In this document: positions 38,755 through 51,166 of the stretch, piece after piece
How positions within the stretch are numbered: position 1 is the stretch's first letter
Layout of the letters: every line of letters begins with the position of its first letter
NCBI GenBank assembly: GCA_030323885.1
Contig: CM059199.1
Coordinates: 40,680,590 to 40,744,589 of the forward strand
Direction: 5' to 3'
Origin: Branchipolynoe longqiensis
Taxonomy: Eukaryota; Annelida; Polychaeta; Phyllodocida; Polynoidae
DNA: 64,000 bases
The notes under the pieces: generated by a model
Seen by the model: the letters and a program-made list of their open reading frames with translations, nothing else
Told to the model about the DNA's origin: nothing
The model's database searches: none
Made by a program: the position numbers and the translations under genes

Positions 38755-39910
38755 ATGTTATACGACCATCGTTTCGGTGGAATAAAGTAATAATAAAGTA
38801 ATAATATTGCATTTGTGCACCATGTTTATGCCAAATTGTTCTTTATTTCTTTTAATTTTGAGTAAAAATTCTATGGCAGCGAGCATTTGTTTTGATATAT
38901 TATTAACCAATCGCTGACCGTGAATACCTTTGTAGCGGAAACAAGTTCAAACGAGTTCAACCGTGGCTGGTTGGGTCGCAGCCATGGCTGGTTGGGTCGC
39001 TCTGTCGAGCGCTGAATATGCTTAAGCCTTTATTGGCACCGCCGGCGCGCCAGCGTGCGCCGGTCACGTGACACCCAAAAGCGTGCGCGTGTTGTCACTG
39101 TGCCGTCGTCAATGTCGTCTGCCCCTAAGTAAATAACTAAAATTCATCTGCCTGTCATGATCATAGGTACTGGAACTTTCTTTGAGTGCGTACTTAATAT
39201 ACCAGGCTCCATATGCTATGCATATAGCTGGTTCGTAAATATTATAAGGGCATGCGCAACGTGTAATATATATGGCTTCGATTGAAATGGCATTGTTTAT
39301 GGAGAGGAAACAGCATTTCTGCAAAAGCAATCCAGCAGATGTCTGTTAAATTGTACATTTAGGATTGATAGGTTTCTACTTTCCAGAGAGCAGACAACAT
39401 TTATTGCGACCCTCATCTGACAGTAACAGACAACATTGTTGGTCAACCATAAGATTTCAAACAAATTACATATATACTTATAATATATATATGAATATAT
39501 ATGTACATACATATTCGCAGATGAGATTTCCCCAAAAGGCACAGAGGAATAAAATAAGTGACCAAGAAACAAAAAAAAAACCCACTCATTTAGCGTCTTC
39601 TCCGTATTTTATTATATAGGAGGTCTTTTTTTCTACCAAAGGCTTAACAAGCCTCTGCGACCAGCACCCCCCCCCCCCCTCCCGCAACATACCCCCACCC
39701 GCACCCATACCCCTATAGAGTTCCCGCTAATGGGGACGGGCATCAGTGCGCATGTGAATAGGGCCAACCACTTCCAGTCCTCTGGGACGCGACAAGAGGC
39801 TGTGCGCACGCTCTCCAGACGGGATTTCCAACGTCGTTAAACCTAAATGGCAACCGATGGTGTGTCAGGCAATAAGGACGGGATCTGCGGCAGGAGAACC
39901 AGAGAGCCAG
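38755..39910. other. No gene seen
   Basis: AT-rich sequence with a GC-rich patch at 38935-39110 (GCCGGCGCGCC), then AT-rich again and a C-run at 39669-39679. Part of 38815-38870 (CATGTTTATGCCAAATTGTT, TTAATTTTGAGTAAAA) is similar to 50838-50882, indicating another dispersed repeat. Confidence 0.45.
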
Positions 39911-40660
39911 AGCGTGATAATAAAGAGGGGAGGGGGAGGGATGAGGATAGGGGAGGAGGAGAGGGATAGGGGAGGAGGAGAGGTAGGAGGAGAGGGGAGA
40001 AGGAGAGGAGAGGGGAGGGGAGGAGGAGATAGATGTGAAAGCGCGGAGGGGGGAGAAGAAAGAGGGGGAAGGGGGAGGAGAGGGAGGTGAGGAGAGAGGG
40101 AGAGGGGAGAGGATAGAGGGAGAGGGATAGGAAGAGGGAGAAGGAGAGTGAGAGGGAGAGTGTGAGTGTGAGGGAGAGTAAGAGGGAGAGGGAGAGGGAG
40201 AGGAAGAGGGAGAGGTAGAAAGTGAGGGAGAGGTAGAAGGAGAATGAGAGGGTGAGGGAGAGGGTGAGGGAGAGGGAGAGGGAGAAGGAGAGGGAGAGGG
40301 AGAATGAGAAGGAGGCGGAGAGGGAGAGGGAGAGGGAGAGGGAGAGGCAGAAGGAGAATGAGAGGGTGAGGGAGAGGGAGAGGAAGAAGGAGGGTGAGAG
40401 GGAGAGAGAGGAAGAGAATGAGCCGGCGGAAGGGAGGGTGGTGGTGAGCAGGACAGAGGGGAACATGAAAGAAGTAGAGGGAGAGCAAGGAAGAGAGGGA
40501 AGGGGGACACAGGAAGGGGGAAGGGAAAGGGAGAGGAGAAAGTAGGTGCGGAAAGATACCGGGGAGCGATAAAGGGGAAGGCGCAGGAGACGACACAGGG
40601 AGAGTGGGAAGAACGGAGGAATAAGGAGAGGGAAAGGGAACTAGACAAAGGGAGGGAAAT
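39911..40660. repeat. GA-rich polypurine tract, about 750 bp
   Basis: The plus strand is almost entirely G and A in GAGAGGGA-type units. It could form triplex DNA. Long Ser/Pro/Leu minus frames (327, 243 and 207 codons) and a Glu/Arg-rich plus frame are repeat products. Confidence 0.9.
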
Positions 40661-41649
40661 CAACCCACACACTATATCGCCACCGCAATGGTGACACTCC
40701 TCCAACATATTAGCAGGCAATAACACACAACCCCCTCACCCCAACCCCTCCACTATCCCCACACACTCCACCGTCAGTATACTAGTTTACGCTAAGTGCG
40801 ATAACCAAGTATGTGGTTGGAGAGCTGAACGGTTACGCCAGGGGGAACTGGGCGAGGGGGGGGGGGAGGTGGGGTGGGGGGGAAGGAGCGGGAGGAGCGG
40901 CGTGCTTTGGAGGCAGACGATACCGTGGGAGTGTGGATTGCTGTGCACAGCGGTGCTTGTGGGTGTGGGGAGGGAGTGCAGCGCAACGACAGTGTCGCCA
41001 CGCAGCGGCGACTAACCGCATTAACGGGCGCCGCAGTGTGTGACGCTGGTGCGCATCTCTACTATCTGTTCCGCCCGAGTGCGCGCGCAGGCGGAAGTCT
41101 TTAAACCCGCCACAATCCACAGCGCAGCCGCACTGAGCCCCGTGGCTTAGCCAGTGGCGGCCCCTGTGGCGATTGCTAGAACTAAACTGAGCCCAGTCAG
41201 TTGCGAGGACGCCCCCCGCCCCATCTCTCTGGCCACGGACAAAAGGATATCTAAATGACATGCGACAATTTTTTCTGTTCTCATTTTTCTCTCTTCTTCT
41301 TTTCTTTTTCTCTCCCCCCCCCCCCCATTTTGAATAAGCTCTCTCTCCATCATCCTGGATATTATTACTATTTCGGTCCTTTGTGAATTTTGCACGCTGG
41401 TAATAACCCTTTAAAACACCGAATCTTTGCATCTATTACCGTATCATCCAGAACTGATATATTGATTATATCTTTTAGCTACTTGCAGAGAAGAGACAGG
41501 ATAGAGAGCGCATACATATATATACAGATATATATATATGCTGTATAATAATTATACGAGTATAATAACCCAGAATATCCCTCCTTTCAATCATCACTCA
41601 CTCAGTTCCATGGACTGATGGAGTCTGTCCTAGTCGTCTACTACTGCAG
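40661..41649. other. No gene seen; mixed GC-rich spacer
   Basis: A G-run near 40857-40866, GC-rich sequence to about 41220, a CT tract at 41280-41327 and the GTATAATAATTATACGAGTA repeat motif at 41542-41562. Overlapping short frames are not recognised. Confidence 0.4.
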
Positions 41650-41990
41650 ACCAGACGGGATGGCCGAATGAGTTAGAGCGTATGTCTCCCGTGTTGGTAG
41701 ATCGTGGGGTCGTGGGTTCGAACCCTGGTCGAGTCAAACCGATGACTTAAAAATTGATACTTGTCGCTTCCTAGCCGGGCGTGCAGCATTATTAGGATAG
41801 GGCAAGGACTGGTTGGCTCAGTGCCAGGATAATGTGACTGAGTGGGATATCAGGGCATGGTGCTGGCGGCCTGGTCTTCCAGTGGGGCAGCACTATAAAG
41901 TCACCATGAGTGTGCACTGTCACAAGTCAGTACCTGTCCTGATATGACCTTAGATGTTGCTAGGACGTACAACAACAAACAAACAAACAT
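41650..41990 (+). mobile_element. Full-length SINE-A (H1 head, T1 tail) with TSD
   Basis: A 341-bp copy with CTACTGCAG duplicated at 41641-41649 and 41991-41999. Head, body and tail are close to the apparent consensus, including a perfect GGGTTCGAACCC box B, so it is one of the youngest copies. Confidence 0.93.
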
Positions 41991-42274
41991 CTACTGCAGC
42001 CTCCTCAACCGCAACTCCGATGGTGGCATCACCACCCGTGGACACTGCAACCGCCACTAACTGGACGGGCGTTGTTCCTCTAGCCAGACTAAATACACTC
42101 TCACCCGCTATCATGTCTTCCTCTTGTTTCATTATGTAGGCAAACTATTATAGCGTTATAAAAACACAAAAAGGGAACGAGGTCAAATAGAAGACATGTA
42201 CCTATCTACTGAAGCTGTAGGTGATCTTACTCAAGTATGTACTCAAGCACAGCGTCTTTTCGATATATGCCATC

Positions 42275-42592
42275 TCTCTGGTGGCCCACTCGATAGAGCG
42301 CATGCTTCCCGTGCGAAAGGTCGGGAGTTCGCAATCCCGCCTGAGTCAAACCAATGACTAACACAATTGACACTTGTCACTACCTAGCCCAGCGCTCGGC
42401 ATTGCTAGGATAGGACAAGGACTGGTTAGCTCAGTGTCAGGATAATGTAACTGAGTGGGATATCAAGTCATAGTGCCGGCGGATTGATCTTCCAGTGGGG
42501 CAGCACTATAAAGTCGCCAAGTTGGTTTCCGTCCTCATATGACCATAGATGCAGCTAGGACGTACACCCCCCAACAACCCACAACAAATAAC
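42275..42592 (+). mobile_element. SINE-A copy with H2 head, T1 tail
   Basis: Head GGTGGCCCACTCGATAGAGC with CTTCCCGTGCGAAAGGTCGG, body and T1 tail present. The T1 tail lacks part of the CATGAGTGTGCACTG block. Confidence 0.83.
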
Positions 42593-42671
42593 CAAGCCAC
42601 ATACAACTCGCATACAGAATATTAATTTATTAGCACAACGCACTACCCTATTTTGCAATAAAAATACAATC

Positions 42672-42965
42672 AGGTGTTCTCTGTGACAGAGTGGTTAGAG
42701 TGTCGGACTCCTAATCTGAAGGTCGGAGGCTCGCTTCCCCATGCCCCCACCTCTGCCACTTTGGATTTCCACCACTGTGTATAACTTACAGCGTCATCAA
42801 AGGCCGCTTGCTCTCATACCATGTCTATGTGGTGTGGGAGGTTAAAAATCCCTTGAGTCGGTAAAAGTGTAGGCACGGCCTTTCTATCGACAAACTGTCT
42901 AATGGTGAAAACAAGTCTATTCAGACTTATCCATGATATGCAGTATAAATCTTCAAGAAAAAGAA
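42672..42965 (+). mobile_element. SINE-E (tRNA-headed), full length
   Basis: A tRNA-like head with GTGACAGAGTGGTTAGAGTG and GACTCCTAATCTGAAGGTC is followed by a unique body (TTGGATTTCCACCACTGTGT, CATCAAAGGCCGCTTGCTCT, CCCTTGAGTCGGTAAAAGTG). A minus-strand, headless copy lies at 56,322. It is distinct from SINE-A, -C and -D. Confidence 0.78.
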
Positions 42966-43311
42966 AAAAGAAATGCATACATTTCAGCATTCAGCATATC
43001 TCCAAAGTTAGCCTTCAAAATCAAAGTATATTCCAGCTAAAACAGAAACAATAGAAGCTCTTCAGCAGAATAACGATATTTACCAATACAAATAATATAT
43101 AACTTAAAAATGTCAAATTCATGATTTGTTCTTTAAAAACAACAGTTTATTTAACTACTCAAATGTACATTCTCACAGCCTTAATATTACCCGCAATTCA
43201 TTAATGAATTAAAAGTATTCCCCACGAAGATGCTTAAGCGAAATACAAACCAAAGTGTATCCATATACCCATATATAGTGTTATCACGGACAAATGAAAA
43301 TTCAGTTGTTT
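42966..43311. other. No gene seen; AT-rich
   Basis: AT-rich spacer without recognised repeats or coding potential. Confidence 0.4.
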
Positions 43312-43490
43312 CAGATTAAACCTCTATAAATCGACCTACCACGGCACCGACTTTAAGTGGTCGATTTAGGGAGGTGGTCGGTTTAGAGAGTTAGAATATC
43401 CTTACAATGGTATAGGTGGGACTCAAATAAAGCGATCGATATAGGGGAGTGGTCGATCTGTGGAGTGGTCGGTATAGACAGGTTTTACTG
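43312..43490. mobile_element. TA-target MITE (CAGTAAAACC family), inverted copy
   Basis: The right end GGTCGGTATAGACAGGTTTT-ACTG is followed by TA; the left end CAGATTAAACCTCTATAAAT is degraded. Internal GCGATCGATATAGGGGAGTG matches the inverse of the 34,197 copy. 179 bp. Confidence 0.8.
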
Positions 43491-43820
43491 TATACACCAT
43501 TACCGAGGCAAAACTGCCCTCTCTAAGGATTCGGCCGTCTAGCCGCTATCTCCGGTTCTAGGGGACAATCTCCAGTCAATATGGCGCCGCCCCTCCAGAC
43601 GTCTATAATCTGGACACCAGTGGCTGTGTGGGGCGGATAGAGCCGTCAAGCACTGTTGCACCACTGTCGCCTTGCTTCCGACTCCCACGGGCTGATAAGC
43701 AGGGCTGGCCCGGTTCCACGGTCAAACTCACATTGCCATATACTACTGACGGCGACCACAGGGTTGTAAGTACCGTAGGGGAAGTAGGGCGTGGTCTCCT
43801 GGTACATTGTTATTCTTATT
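43491..43820. other. No gene seen
   Basis: Mixed-composition spacer; one 65-codon plus frame at 43628 is not recognised. Confidence 0.4.
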
Positions 43821-45065
43821 GTTAACTGTGACGTCTACTGGTACCCTGTCCATATTGTTAACTGTGAGGTGTACTGGTACACTGTCCTTCACATTGTTAA
43901 CTGTGAGGTCTACTGGTACACTGTCCTTATTGTTAACTGTGTGGTCTACTGGTACACTGTCCTTATTGTTAACTGTGTGGTCTACTGGTACACTGTCCTT
44001 ATTATTAACTGTGAGGTGTACTGGTACACTGCCCTTATTGTTAATTGTGAGGTCTGGTACACTGTCCTTATTGTTAACTGTGAGGTCTACTGGTACACTC
44101 TCCTTAGTGTTACATGTGAGGTATACCGGTACACTGTCCTTCTTATTGTTAACTGTGAGGTGTACTGGCACACTGTCCTTCTCATTGTTAACTGTGAGGT
44201 GTACTGGTACACTGCCCTTCTCATTGTTACCTGTGAGGTCCACTGGTACCCTGTCCTTCTTATTGTTAACTGTGAGGTCTACTGGTACACTGTCCTTATT
44301 GTTAACTGTGAGGTCTACTGGTACCCTGTCCTTCTTATTGTTAGCTGTGAGGTCTACGGGCACCCTGTCCTTCTTATTGTTAACAGTGAAATCTACTGGT
44401 ACACTGTCCTTCTTATTGTTAGCTGTGAGGTATACTGATACCCTGTCCTTCTTATTGTTAACTGTGAGGTCTACTGGTACACTCTCCTTATTGTTACATG
44501 TGAGGTCTACTGGTACCCTGTCCTTCTTATTGTTAACTGTGAGGTGTACTGGCACCCTGTCCTTCTTATTGTTAACTGTGAGGTCTACTGGTACACTGTA
44601 CTTCTTATTGTTAACTGTGAGGTCTACTGGTACCCTGTCCTTCTTATTGTTAGCTGTGAGGTCTACTGGTACACTGTACTTCTTATGTTTACATGTGAGG
44701 TCTACTGGTACACTGTCCTTCTTATTGTTAACTGTGAGGTATACTGGTACCCTGTCCTTCTTATTGTTAGATGTGAGGTCTACTGGTACACTGTCCTTCT
44801 TATTGTTAAGCGTGAGGTCTACTGGTACCCTGCCCTTCTTATTGTTAGCTGTGAGGTCTACTGACTGGTACACTGTCCTTCTTATTGTTAACTGTGAGGT
44901 ATACTGGTACACTGTCCTTATTGTTAACTGTGATGCATACTGGTACACTGTCCTTCTTATTGTTAACTGCGAGGTCTAATGGTACACTGTATTTCGAAGG
45001 GTTACCCATGGCATCTCCTAATACTTTCTGAGTCTCTCCTTCTTATTGTTAACTGTGAGGTGTAA
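43821..45065. repeat. 36/39-bp minisatellite, about 31 units
   Basis: Units read ATTGTTAACTGTGAGGTCTA then CTGGTACACTGTCCTT, with an extra CTT or TTA in many units. Most units are 36 or 39 bp, so frames stay open on both strands for up to 401 codons (minus) and 390 codons (plus). The main array ends near 44,980 and an isolated unit lies at 45,035-45,065. No start context, splice signal or domain supports coding. Confidence 0.88.
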
Positions 45066-45559
45066 AGAACAAACTACTAATTGTGGTAGTATATCCAATT
45101 AACTACACATACACACTGCCATATTAATAGACATAAACTAAATAACAAAGTGGTAATCGTGGAAGCATTTACAATTAAGTACAGATATACTGTCATATGA
45201 ATAGCCCTAGAAGAGTACAGGGAAGCTAGGAGTGACACTGCTGTAGTGAATACATGAAAAGTGTCATTGTGAATAGGTATTCAAATAAGGCAATTCTTCA
45301 ATTGTAAAACTTGCTGCGACAATATTCCGAGAGCAATAACAATAATCGCCCATAAAACACACCTACTCAAGAGATGGCAACGCAATCTGAATCATCGCGC
45401 ATATATAATAGTTACGATACAACAACTTATATGAGGAAAGTGTCTTCATATTTTTTATACTCTAATAATATAGCACATTTTGAAGTGATTGCTGCATTTG
45501 GAAATTGGAAGGTAAAACCTTGCTTGTAATATTGTCCGCTATAGTCGTTAAGTAAACAA
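45066..45559. other. No gene seen; AT-rich
   Basis: AT-rich spacer without recognisable features. Confidence 0.4.
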
Positions 45560-45775
45560 GGAACATTTCAATCACAGAAGATTAGTCTTCCTCATTCCAC
45601 TGCTCCGTGCCCTATCCGAGTATTGGCACACAGCAGGCCTGGGTAGAGATAATTATACAATTTTAAGTCATCGCTTTGATTTTTCCAGGGTTCTAACCTA
45701 GATTTCAAATCCCATGACCTGCCATACATGGAGCGGGTGCTCAACTCATTTGGCCTCATGTCTTCAAAGCTGGAT
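45560..45775 (-). mobile_element. SINE-A variant with T2 tail
   Basis: The plus reading gives the T2 tail (AATCACAGAAGATTAGTCTT, CCTCATTCCACTGCTCC), then body and an H1-like head ending TCATTTGGCCTCATGTC. A diverged, near full-length copy. Confidence 0.75.
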
Positions 45776-45783
45776 TCTGTGTA

Positions 45784-46055
45784 CAGTATAACCCCATTAA
45801 ACCAAACTCAATTAAACCAAATGATCACTTAATCCAAACTTTTTTTGGCGGCCCGACAAAATACTACCATTTATCATATAAGATTTATCGGTTAATAACA
45901 AAAATAAATTCGGACCTCAGGCCACTTCTAGTATGGTTAAACCAAACTTTCATCTGGTTATATGATAAATGGTAGTATTTTGCCCGGCCACTGAAAAATG
46001 TTTGGATTAACCGATCATTTGGGTTAATCAAGGTTGGTTCAACGGGGTTATACTG
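45784..46055. mobile_element. TA-target palindromic MITE (TIR CAGTATAACCCCATTAAACC)
   Basis: 272 bp with TIRs CAGTATAACCCCATTAAACC and the inverse of CAGTATAACCCCGTTGAACC, TA outside each end. The element is a near-complete palindrome: AAATACTACCATTTATCATA at left pairs with TATGATAAATGGTAGTATTT at right. Fits pogo-type TA targeting. Confidence 0.87.
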
Positions 46056-46149
46056 TATATACATAACAAACAACAATCACAGTGTCCATATACATTGTAT
46101 ATTACACTCATAATGCAGCAACATTTTTGCCAAAGCCAATTCAAAGTTG

Positions 46150-46236
46150 AAGCCATACCTCGGTTAAACCAATGGTTTGGTTAATCCACACAGATTTGTA
46201 GGGTCCCTTCAAGTTTGGTTTAACTAAGTTATACTG
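46150..46236. mobile_element. Short related MITE (TTAAACCAA palindrome)
   Basis: The right end GGTTTAACTAAGTTATACTG is followed by TA; the left end CCATACCTCGGTTAAACCAA is its rough inverse. Probably an internally deleted relative of the preceding element. Confidence 0.6.
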
Positions 46237-46489
46237 TATTGCAATGATAAGAGTCAAGGATTCAGTGCAGAAAGAGAGAGAGCCAGACAGCGGGAGAAGG
46301 AGAGAGAGGAAAACATATAGGGAGGGACAGATCAAGCTAGTAGGTTTGTTCTCTGACTACAAACTGGAACAACCCATCACCCCTCCATCTGCGGCATGAT
46401 ATCACACACAACAATATCCCAGCAGCTAGTGACTATATAAATGTTGGTAGAGCGTAAAGTGTCACTGACACAGGACTGTCACTCAGCAC
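46237..46489. other. No gene seen
   Basis: GA-rich patch at 46265-46325, then unassigned sequence. Confidence 0.4.
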
Positions 46490-46930
46490 TCTCACCGCAC
46501 ACTCTCCATGTACTATGCCAGTACTCTGCCAGCAGCGGACTCTCCATGCATACTTGTCCTAATATCCTCTGCACTCTCCCAGCACTCTCCGTGCACACTC
46601 CACCTTATACGCTGCCAGAAGTGCACTCTCCCAGCACCCTTGGTGCACACTCCACATTATACTATGGCAGAAGCGCACTCTCCCAGCACCCACCATGCAA
46701 ACTTGTCCTTATACTCTGCCAGCACAGCATTGCACTCTCCCTGCACTCCCCTGCACTCCCCTGCACACTGCTCCTTACACTCTCCCAGCAGTAGTCTCCC
46801 AACACTCTCCATGCACACTGATCCTTACACTCTCCCACCACAGCAGTGCACTCTCTCCGCAGAATCCCCCTTATAATCTGTCACCATAGCAACACTCTCC
46901 CAGCACTATCCCCGGACACTCCAATATGGC
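46490..46930. repeat. Degenerate minisatellite (CACTCTCCCAGCACyC)
   Basis: About seven loose units of roughly 55-70 bp contain CACTCTCCCAGCA, TGCACACT and CCTTATACTCTGCCAG. Three plus frames are open across it, as expected for such an array. Confidence 0.75.
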
Positions 46931-47491
46931 CACCATCTGCAATCTTGATGAAGTGGCTCCAATCTAAATGTGAGAGTTATCGCGATGGAGAGCATGTGGG
47001 AAAAATGGCTGCTTTCCATATCATTTGGTTACGTTGTGTGCCTACATGTAACTTCTTGAAGTAGTAGGACATCTGTCCCAAATAAGGGTGAGGAGGGAGA
47101 CTCCGCGGTCTTAACTAACAACCAACTGGCCATCTTGCGAAGAAGCCAGAATTGCAAATCTGAGCGCAAGTCCCGATTGCAGACAGACAGATTAACGGCG
47201 CGTGCCCAAGTTGCAATACGAGATGTCGCAGCCATGGGATGGCGATCTGTTGATGATTGCAACACCAACCAGCTCTCTCAATCTACTCCACCTATCAGAC
47301 TAAATTCCTGGGAAGGAGCGAGGCGCTGTGTCTGTGTGTGTGGAGGGGCGGTTCTCCTTTGACCAGGCGGTGTGCTGGGGTGATGGTGGGAGTGGGAGTG
47401 GGGTGGTGGTGGCGGTGGCGGTGGAGGTGGCAGTGGGTGGGGGTCTCCTTGGGTCAGGCGATGGATGACCTTGGCTTGGTAGAAGGTTTGT
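46931..47491. other. No gene seen; ends with a GGTGGC-type repeat
   Basis: Unassigned sequence, then GTGGCGGTGGAGGTGG-type repeats at about 47385-47445. Confidence 0.4.
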
Positions 47492-47697
47492 TAGTTGTTG
47501 TTTTACATCGTAGCAATATCTAAGGTGATATCAGTACGGGTACCGACTTGTGACATTGCGGACTTATGACAAATTTATAGTGCTGCCCCACTGGGATACC
47601 AGGCCGCCAGCACCATGACTTGATATCCCACTTAGTCATATTATCCTGACACTGAGCCAACCAGTCCTTTCTCTATCCTAATAATGCCGATCGTCTG
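47492..47697 (-). mobile_element. SINE-A fragment, minus (T1 tail and part of body)
   Basis: The plus reading begins TTGTTTTACATCGTAGCAAT and runs to CCTAATAATGCCGATCGTCT, where the body is cut. A plus-strand SINE-A follows tail-outward. Confidence 0.8.
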
Positions 47698-47714
47698 TAC
47701 TTGGACAATGTCCT

Positions 47715-48003
47715 TGCCTTTCGCGTGTGGGGTTACGAGTTAAGTCAAACCAATGACATATAAAATTGATAGTTGTCACTTCCAAGCCTGGCGTTTGGCA
47801 TTACTAGGATAGAGCAATGACTGGTCAGCTCAGTGTCAGGATAATTTGACTGAGTGGGGTATCGGGTCACGGTGCAAGGAGCCCTGTTAACCCAGTGGGG
47901 CAGCACTATAAAATTGCCATGGGTGTGCATTGTCACAAGTCGGTACCTGTCCTGATATTACCTTAAATGTTGCCTGGACATAACGCTCCAACAACCACCC
48001 AAC
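47715..48003 (+). mobile_element. SINE-A copy, head partly deleted
   Basis: The end of an H2-like head (TTTCGCGTGTGGGGTTACGA) precedes a complete body and T1 tail. With the previous fragment it forms an inverted pair with a 15-20 bp spacer and could fold into a long hairpin. Confidence 0.82.
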
Positions 48004-48583
48004 CAAAATGCCACATACTAAGCACAAATGGAGATGGGAAGGTGGAGATTGCAGGGATCCTGATCTGGGTTTAAAGTTTGTGCTGCTTCTTAATGCCTTT
48101 AGTTATCTGTGCAAAGGCGATTAAGATAAGAGCTGCTCATTCTGATAGTCAGCTGTCAATGGGTCGCACAGAACCTGGGGGTTGGAGGAGGGAGGAGGAG
48201 GCAGTTAGAAAAATAAGTAATTGCCGTGGGATTGAAAGTTTCATGATTCAGGTTAAAATGTGGTGAGCATGATCGCACTTTGACCGTGCACTGACACCAT
48301 CTACGTTAGTTGTGTTTGGTTCAAAAGTATCCTTAATTTGGTCCTCTTTCACGTGAAATATCGTCAAAGGTAGCCAATATATAATAGAAGATTACTCCAG
48401 AATAAAGTGATGTAGAGTACAATTAAACTAATGCATGCATGGGAGCGGGGGGGGGGGGTAGAAGCTCTGAACCATTGGATTCTGCAATTATCAAAACATG
48501 GACAAAGAGAACAGTTACATATGCATATACATAATATAACATATATATTTTACATATACATGATATTCACACTCATGCGCTGG
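48004..48583. other. No gene seen
   Basis: Unique-looking sequence with a G-run at 48449-48459. No coding or repeat family recognised. Confidence 0.4.
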
Positions 48584-48894
48584 GGCAACGGTCCCAGAAC
48601 TGTAGTGTTCGTCGTCGCCATCAGATGTTGCATGCATTCTGATTATTGTGTATTAATAGTGACTGACTAGTTTGGTACCCTCCTACAATTTTCAACAGGG
48701 TCCAAGCATGAAACTTATATTTTTCTTGGAAGCTCCAATGACCCAAAAGCAATATACTTTGGGAATTTTCAAAATATCCCAAAATTTGACTGACATACGT
48801 GCACTTGAATGTTAGTAATTTCCATAGCTTTTGTATGTGCTCAGGCAACGGTCCCACAACCGTAATGTTCGTCGTCGCCATCAGATGTTGCATG
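48584..48894. repeat. 51-bp direct repeat pair, 260 bp apart
   Basis: GGCAACGGTCCCAGAACTGT, then GTGTTCGTCGTCGCCATCAG and ATGTTGCATG, at 48584-48634 recurs with three or four changes at 48844-48894. The sequence between is unique. The origin is unknown. Confidence 0.8.
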
Positions 48895-49300
48895 TGAATA
48901 TTGTGTATAATATACACATATTTGTTAAATAGTATATACATGTATATCATATATAATATACATAATACATATGATATAATATATCATATATATATAATAC
49001 ATCTTATATATAATGTACATATTCTAAATAATTTATATAATTTATATAATATATATAATATATATAATATATAAAATATATATAATATATCAAATATATA
49101 AAATATGTAAAATATATATAATATAAATAATATACATTTAATACATATAATATATAAGACATTACATATTGTAACTACTATATAATATATTACACATATA
49201 ATAAATATAATGTATAATACAAAAATAGATCCACATAATATACAAATAATATTAATGAATATAAAATATATATACAATATGCAATCTATTATATGAATAT
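48895..49300. repeat. AT-rich ATATAATAT tandem tract
   Basis: Nearly pure A/T with ATATAATAT-like units. Frames rich in Ile and Tyr are artefacts. Confidence 0.85.
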
Positions 49301-51166
49301 AAATATCTACATACTGCCTTTACCCAATACATTCTATACCTCCTCTGCTCCTACCGTTTCCAGCTCAACCAGTAGTGCCTCCTCTACCCGCCCACCCACA
49401 TGTCACCTTCTCCTAAATTAACATTAACATCCTTAGTTTAAAATGCATAATTGGGCTTATATCCAATTTCCTGCCCACTCTACATCTGGGGGTTGCACAT
49501 CTAGCTACGTTTTCAACGGCCATAGCAATTGTATTACACAGAGAGGTGGAATCTGCATACTGTATAGTGCCCAGGGATACAATCTTGACAATGCAATTTT
49601 GCCGCCATCCCCAGTGGCGCGCCCCCCCCCCCCCCGCCGGGACTGGGTGGGTCAATTTTCACCATCAGTGGCCCTGATAAGGGATCAGTGCCACAGGACC
49701 ATCAGCGGGAAGGAAAGGGTTTTCTATTAATCTTTCCAATGAGAATCGTTGCATATAATCAAATGTGATGATTTTTATTTTACTGAAATCACATATATTC
49801 TATAAAAATCTAAGCATTTTTGTCCACAAAAAGAAAAAGACAACAAAAAAGAGACAACAAACATTTAACTCACATTTTCGGTCCAGTGGGGATAATTGGC
49901 AAATGGCATGGTGTATCTGTAGTATCGCAGGCCTTTGAGGGTTTAGCTTGTTATATATAGAAAGTGGAAAACAGAGAACTGTTAGTTACTTGCCTTTCTT
50001 AGTTTCTGCATTTCCATAAGTGGTAGATAAGGTTCGGTGGTGTGGTGGCTGGAATCTGTTTCTTTCTAGAGGGGTGCTGGTGGGTTCCTGTTTGTTTTGG
50101 GGGGTGGGGGTGGTCGAAGGTGGTGGCAGGGAGGAATTGTCAGATGTGGTTGATCGATTGATTAATGGTTCTTTTACACCATTTGGACAACAAAGGCCAT
50201 ATTGATGGTGAGAAGTGTTCAACTTGTATAGACTACATCGCCATTCCAGCCGCTCGGTGCATTGTGGGATGCGTGGAAGATAAACAACCCCCTGCAAAGC
50301 ACATGGATAATGCTAAGACACTGGGTGCAGTTGTGAAATGTGCTAGTTTCAGCTCATCTCAGCTCTTGTTTGAAACATAGAATACCAACTAAAAATATAT
50401 ATATAATAAATTAAGATGTTAATCTTTTATCTAGCATTGCATTTAGATCAATCTAATCAGCACATCTTATACCATCTGCATTTAGATTGAGACAAATCTG
50501 GGCACTCAGTCTAGTGTTGGAGCCATAGCCAGAGTCAGCTTTACTCATTTGATTCATGTTTTTAATTATATCCTATGGTTAATAATAACATTTGTTGGGC
50601 TAGGAACTCTGTAGGGTTAATCAAACATTGGTTATATACTTCTTTGAAACAAGTTTTTGTTGACACATTTGACATTTTAATATTTAGAACAAGAATTACT
50701 TATGTGTAATCAATGGTGATGTAAACATCAGCCTGTAAAGTGACCGAAATTGTATGTTTCTTAGCTCAAAATGCGTAATTATGGAGAGTTGTGTCTTAAA
50801 CATATTCATTATATTATTATATTGCATCCCTCCATCCATGTTTGTGCCAAATTGTTATGTATTTTGATTAATTTTGAATAAAATCAAAGTTTTGGTCTAT
50901 GCGTATTGGAAAACTCAATGGACGTATGCCCTTCCTTGGCTGCGAACGCCGTTTTCAGTGCATGTGCACTCGGACCGGTGATCTCGTCTATTCCATCATA
51001 TTATCATTCACCTATCGCCTTTACACACAATCTAAAAGCTTACAATAAAGTATCGGTAAAATGACACTTAGTTCATGCTACTATGATGGGAGGTGGTGGG
51101 ATGTGGAAGATGGCGGTTGGTGGTGGCAGTCGGTTGCGGTACGGTTGGTATTGGAGGGATACATTG
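49301..51166. other. No gene seen over about 1.9 kb
   Basis: A C-run at 49622-49635, G-rich patch at 50040-50115 and AT-rich sequence at 50390-50930. The segment 50838-50882 is similar to 38815-38870. A 103-codon minus frame at 49986-50297 and a 95-codon plus frame at 49443-49730 are not recognised. A diverged old transposon could be hidden here. Confidence 0.35.

Noticed and set aside
39743..40726. 327-codon minus-strand Ser/Pro-rich open frame
   Set aside because: Lies on a polypurine tract that is open in several frames on the minus strand.
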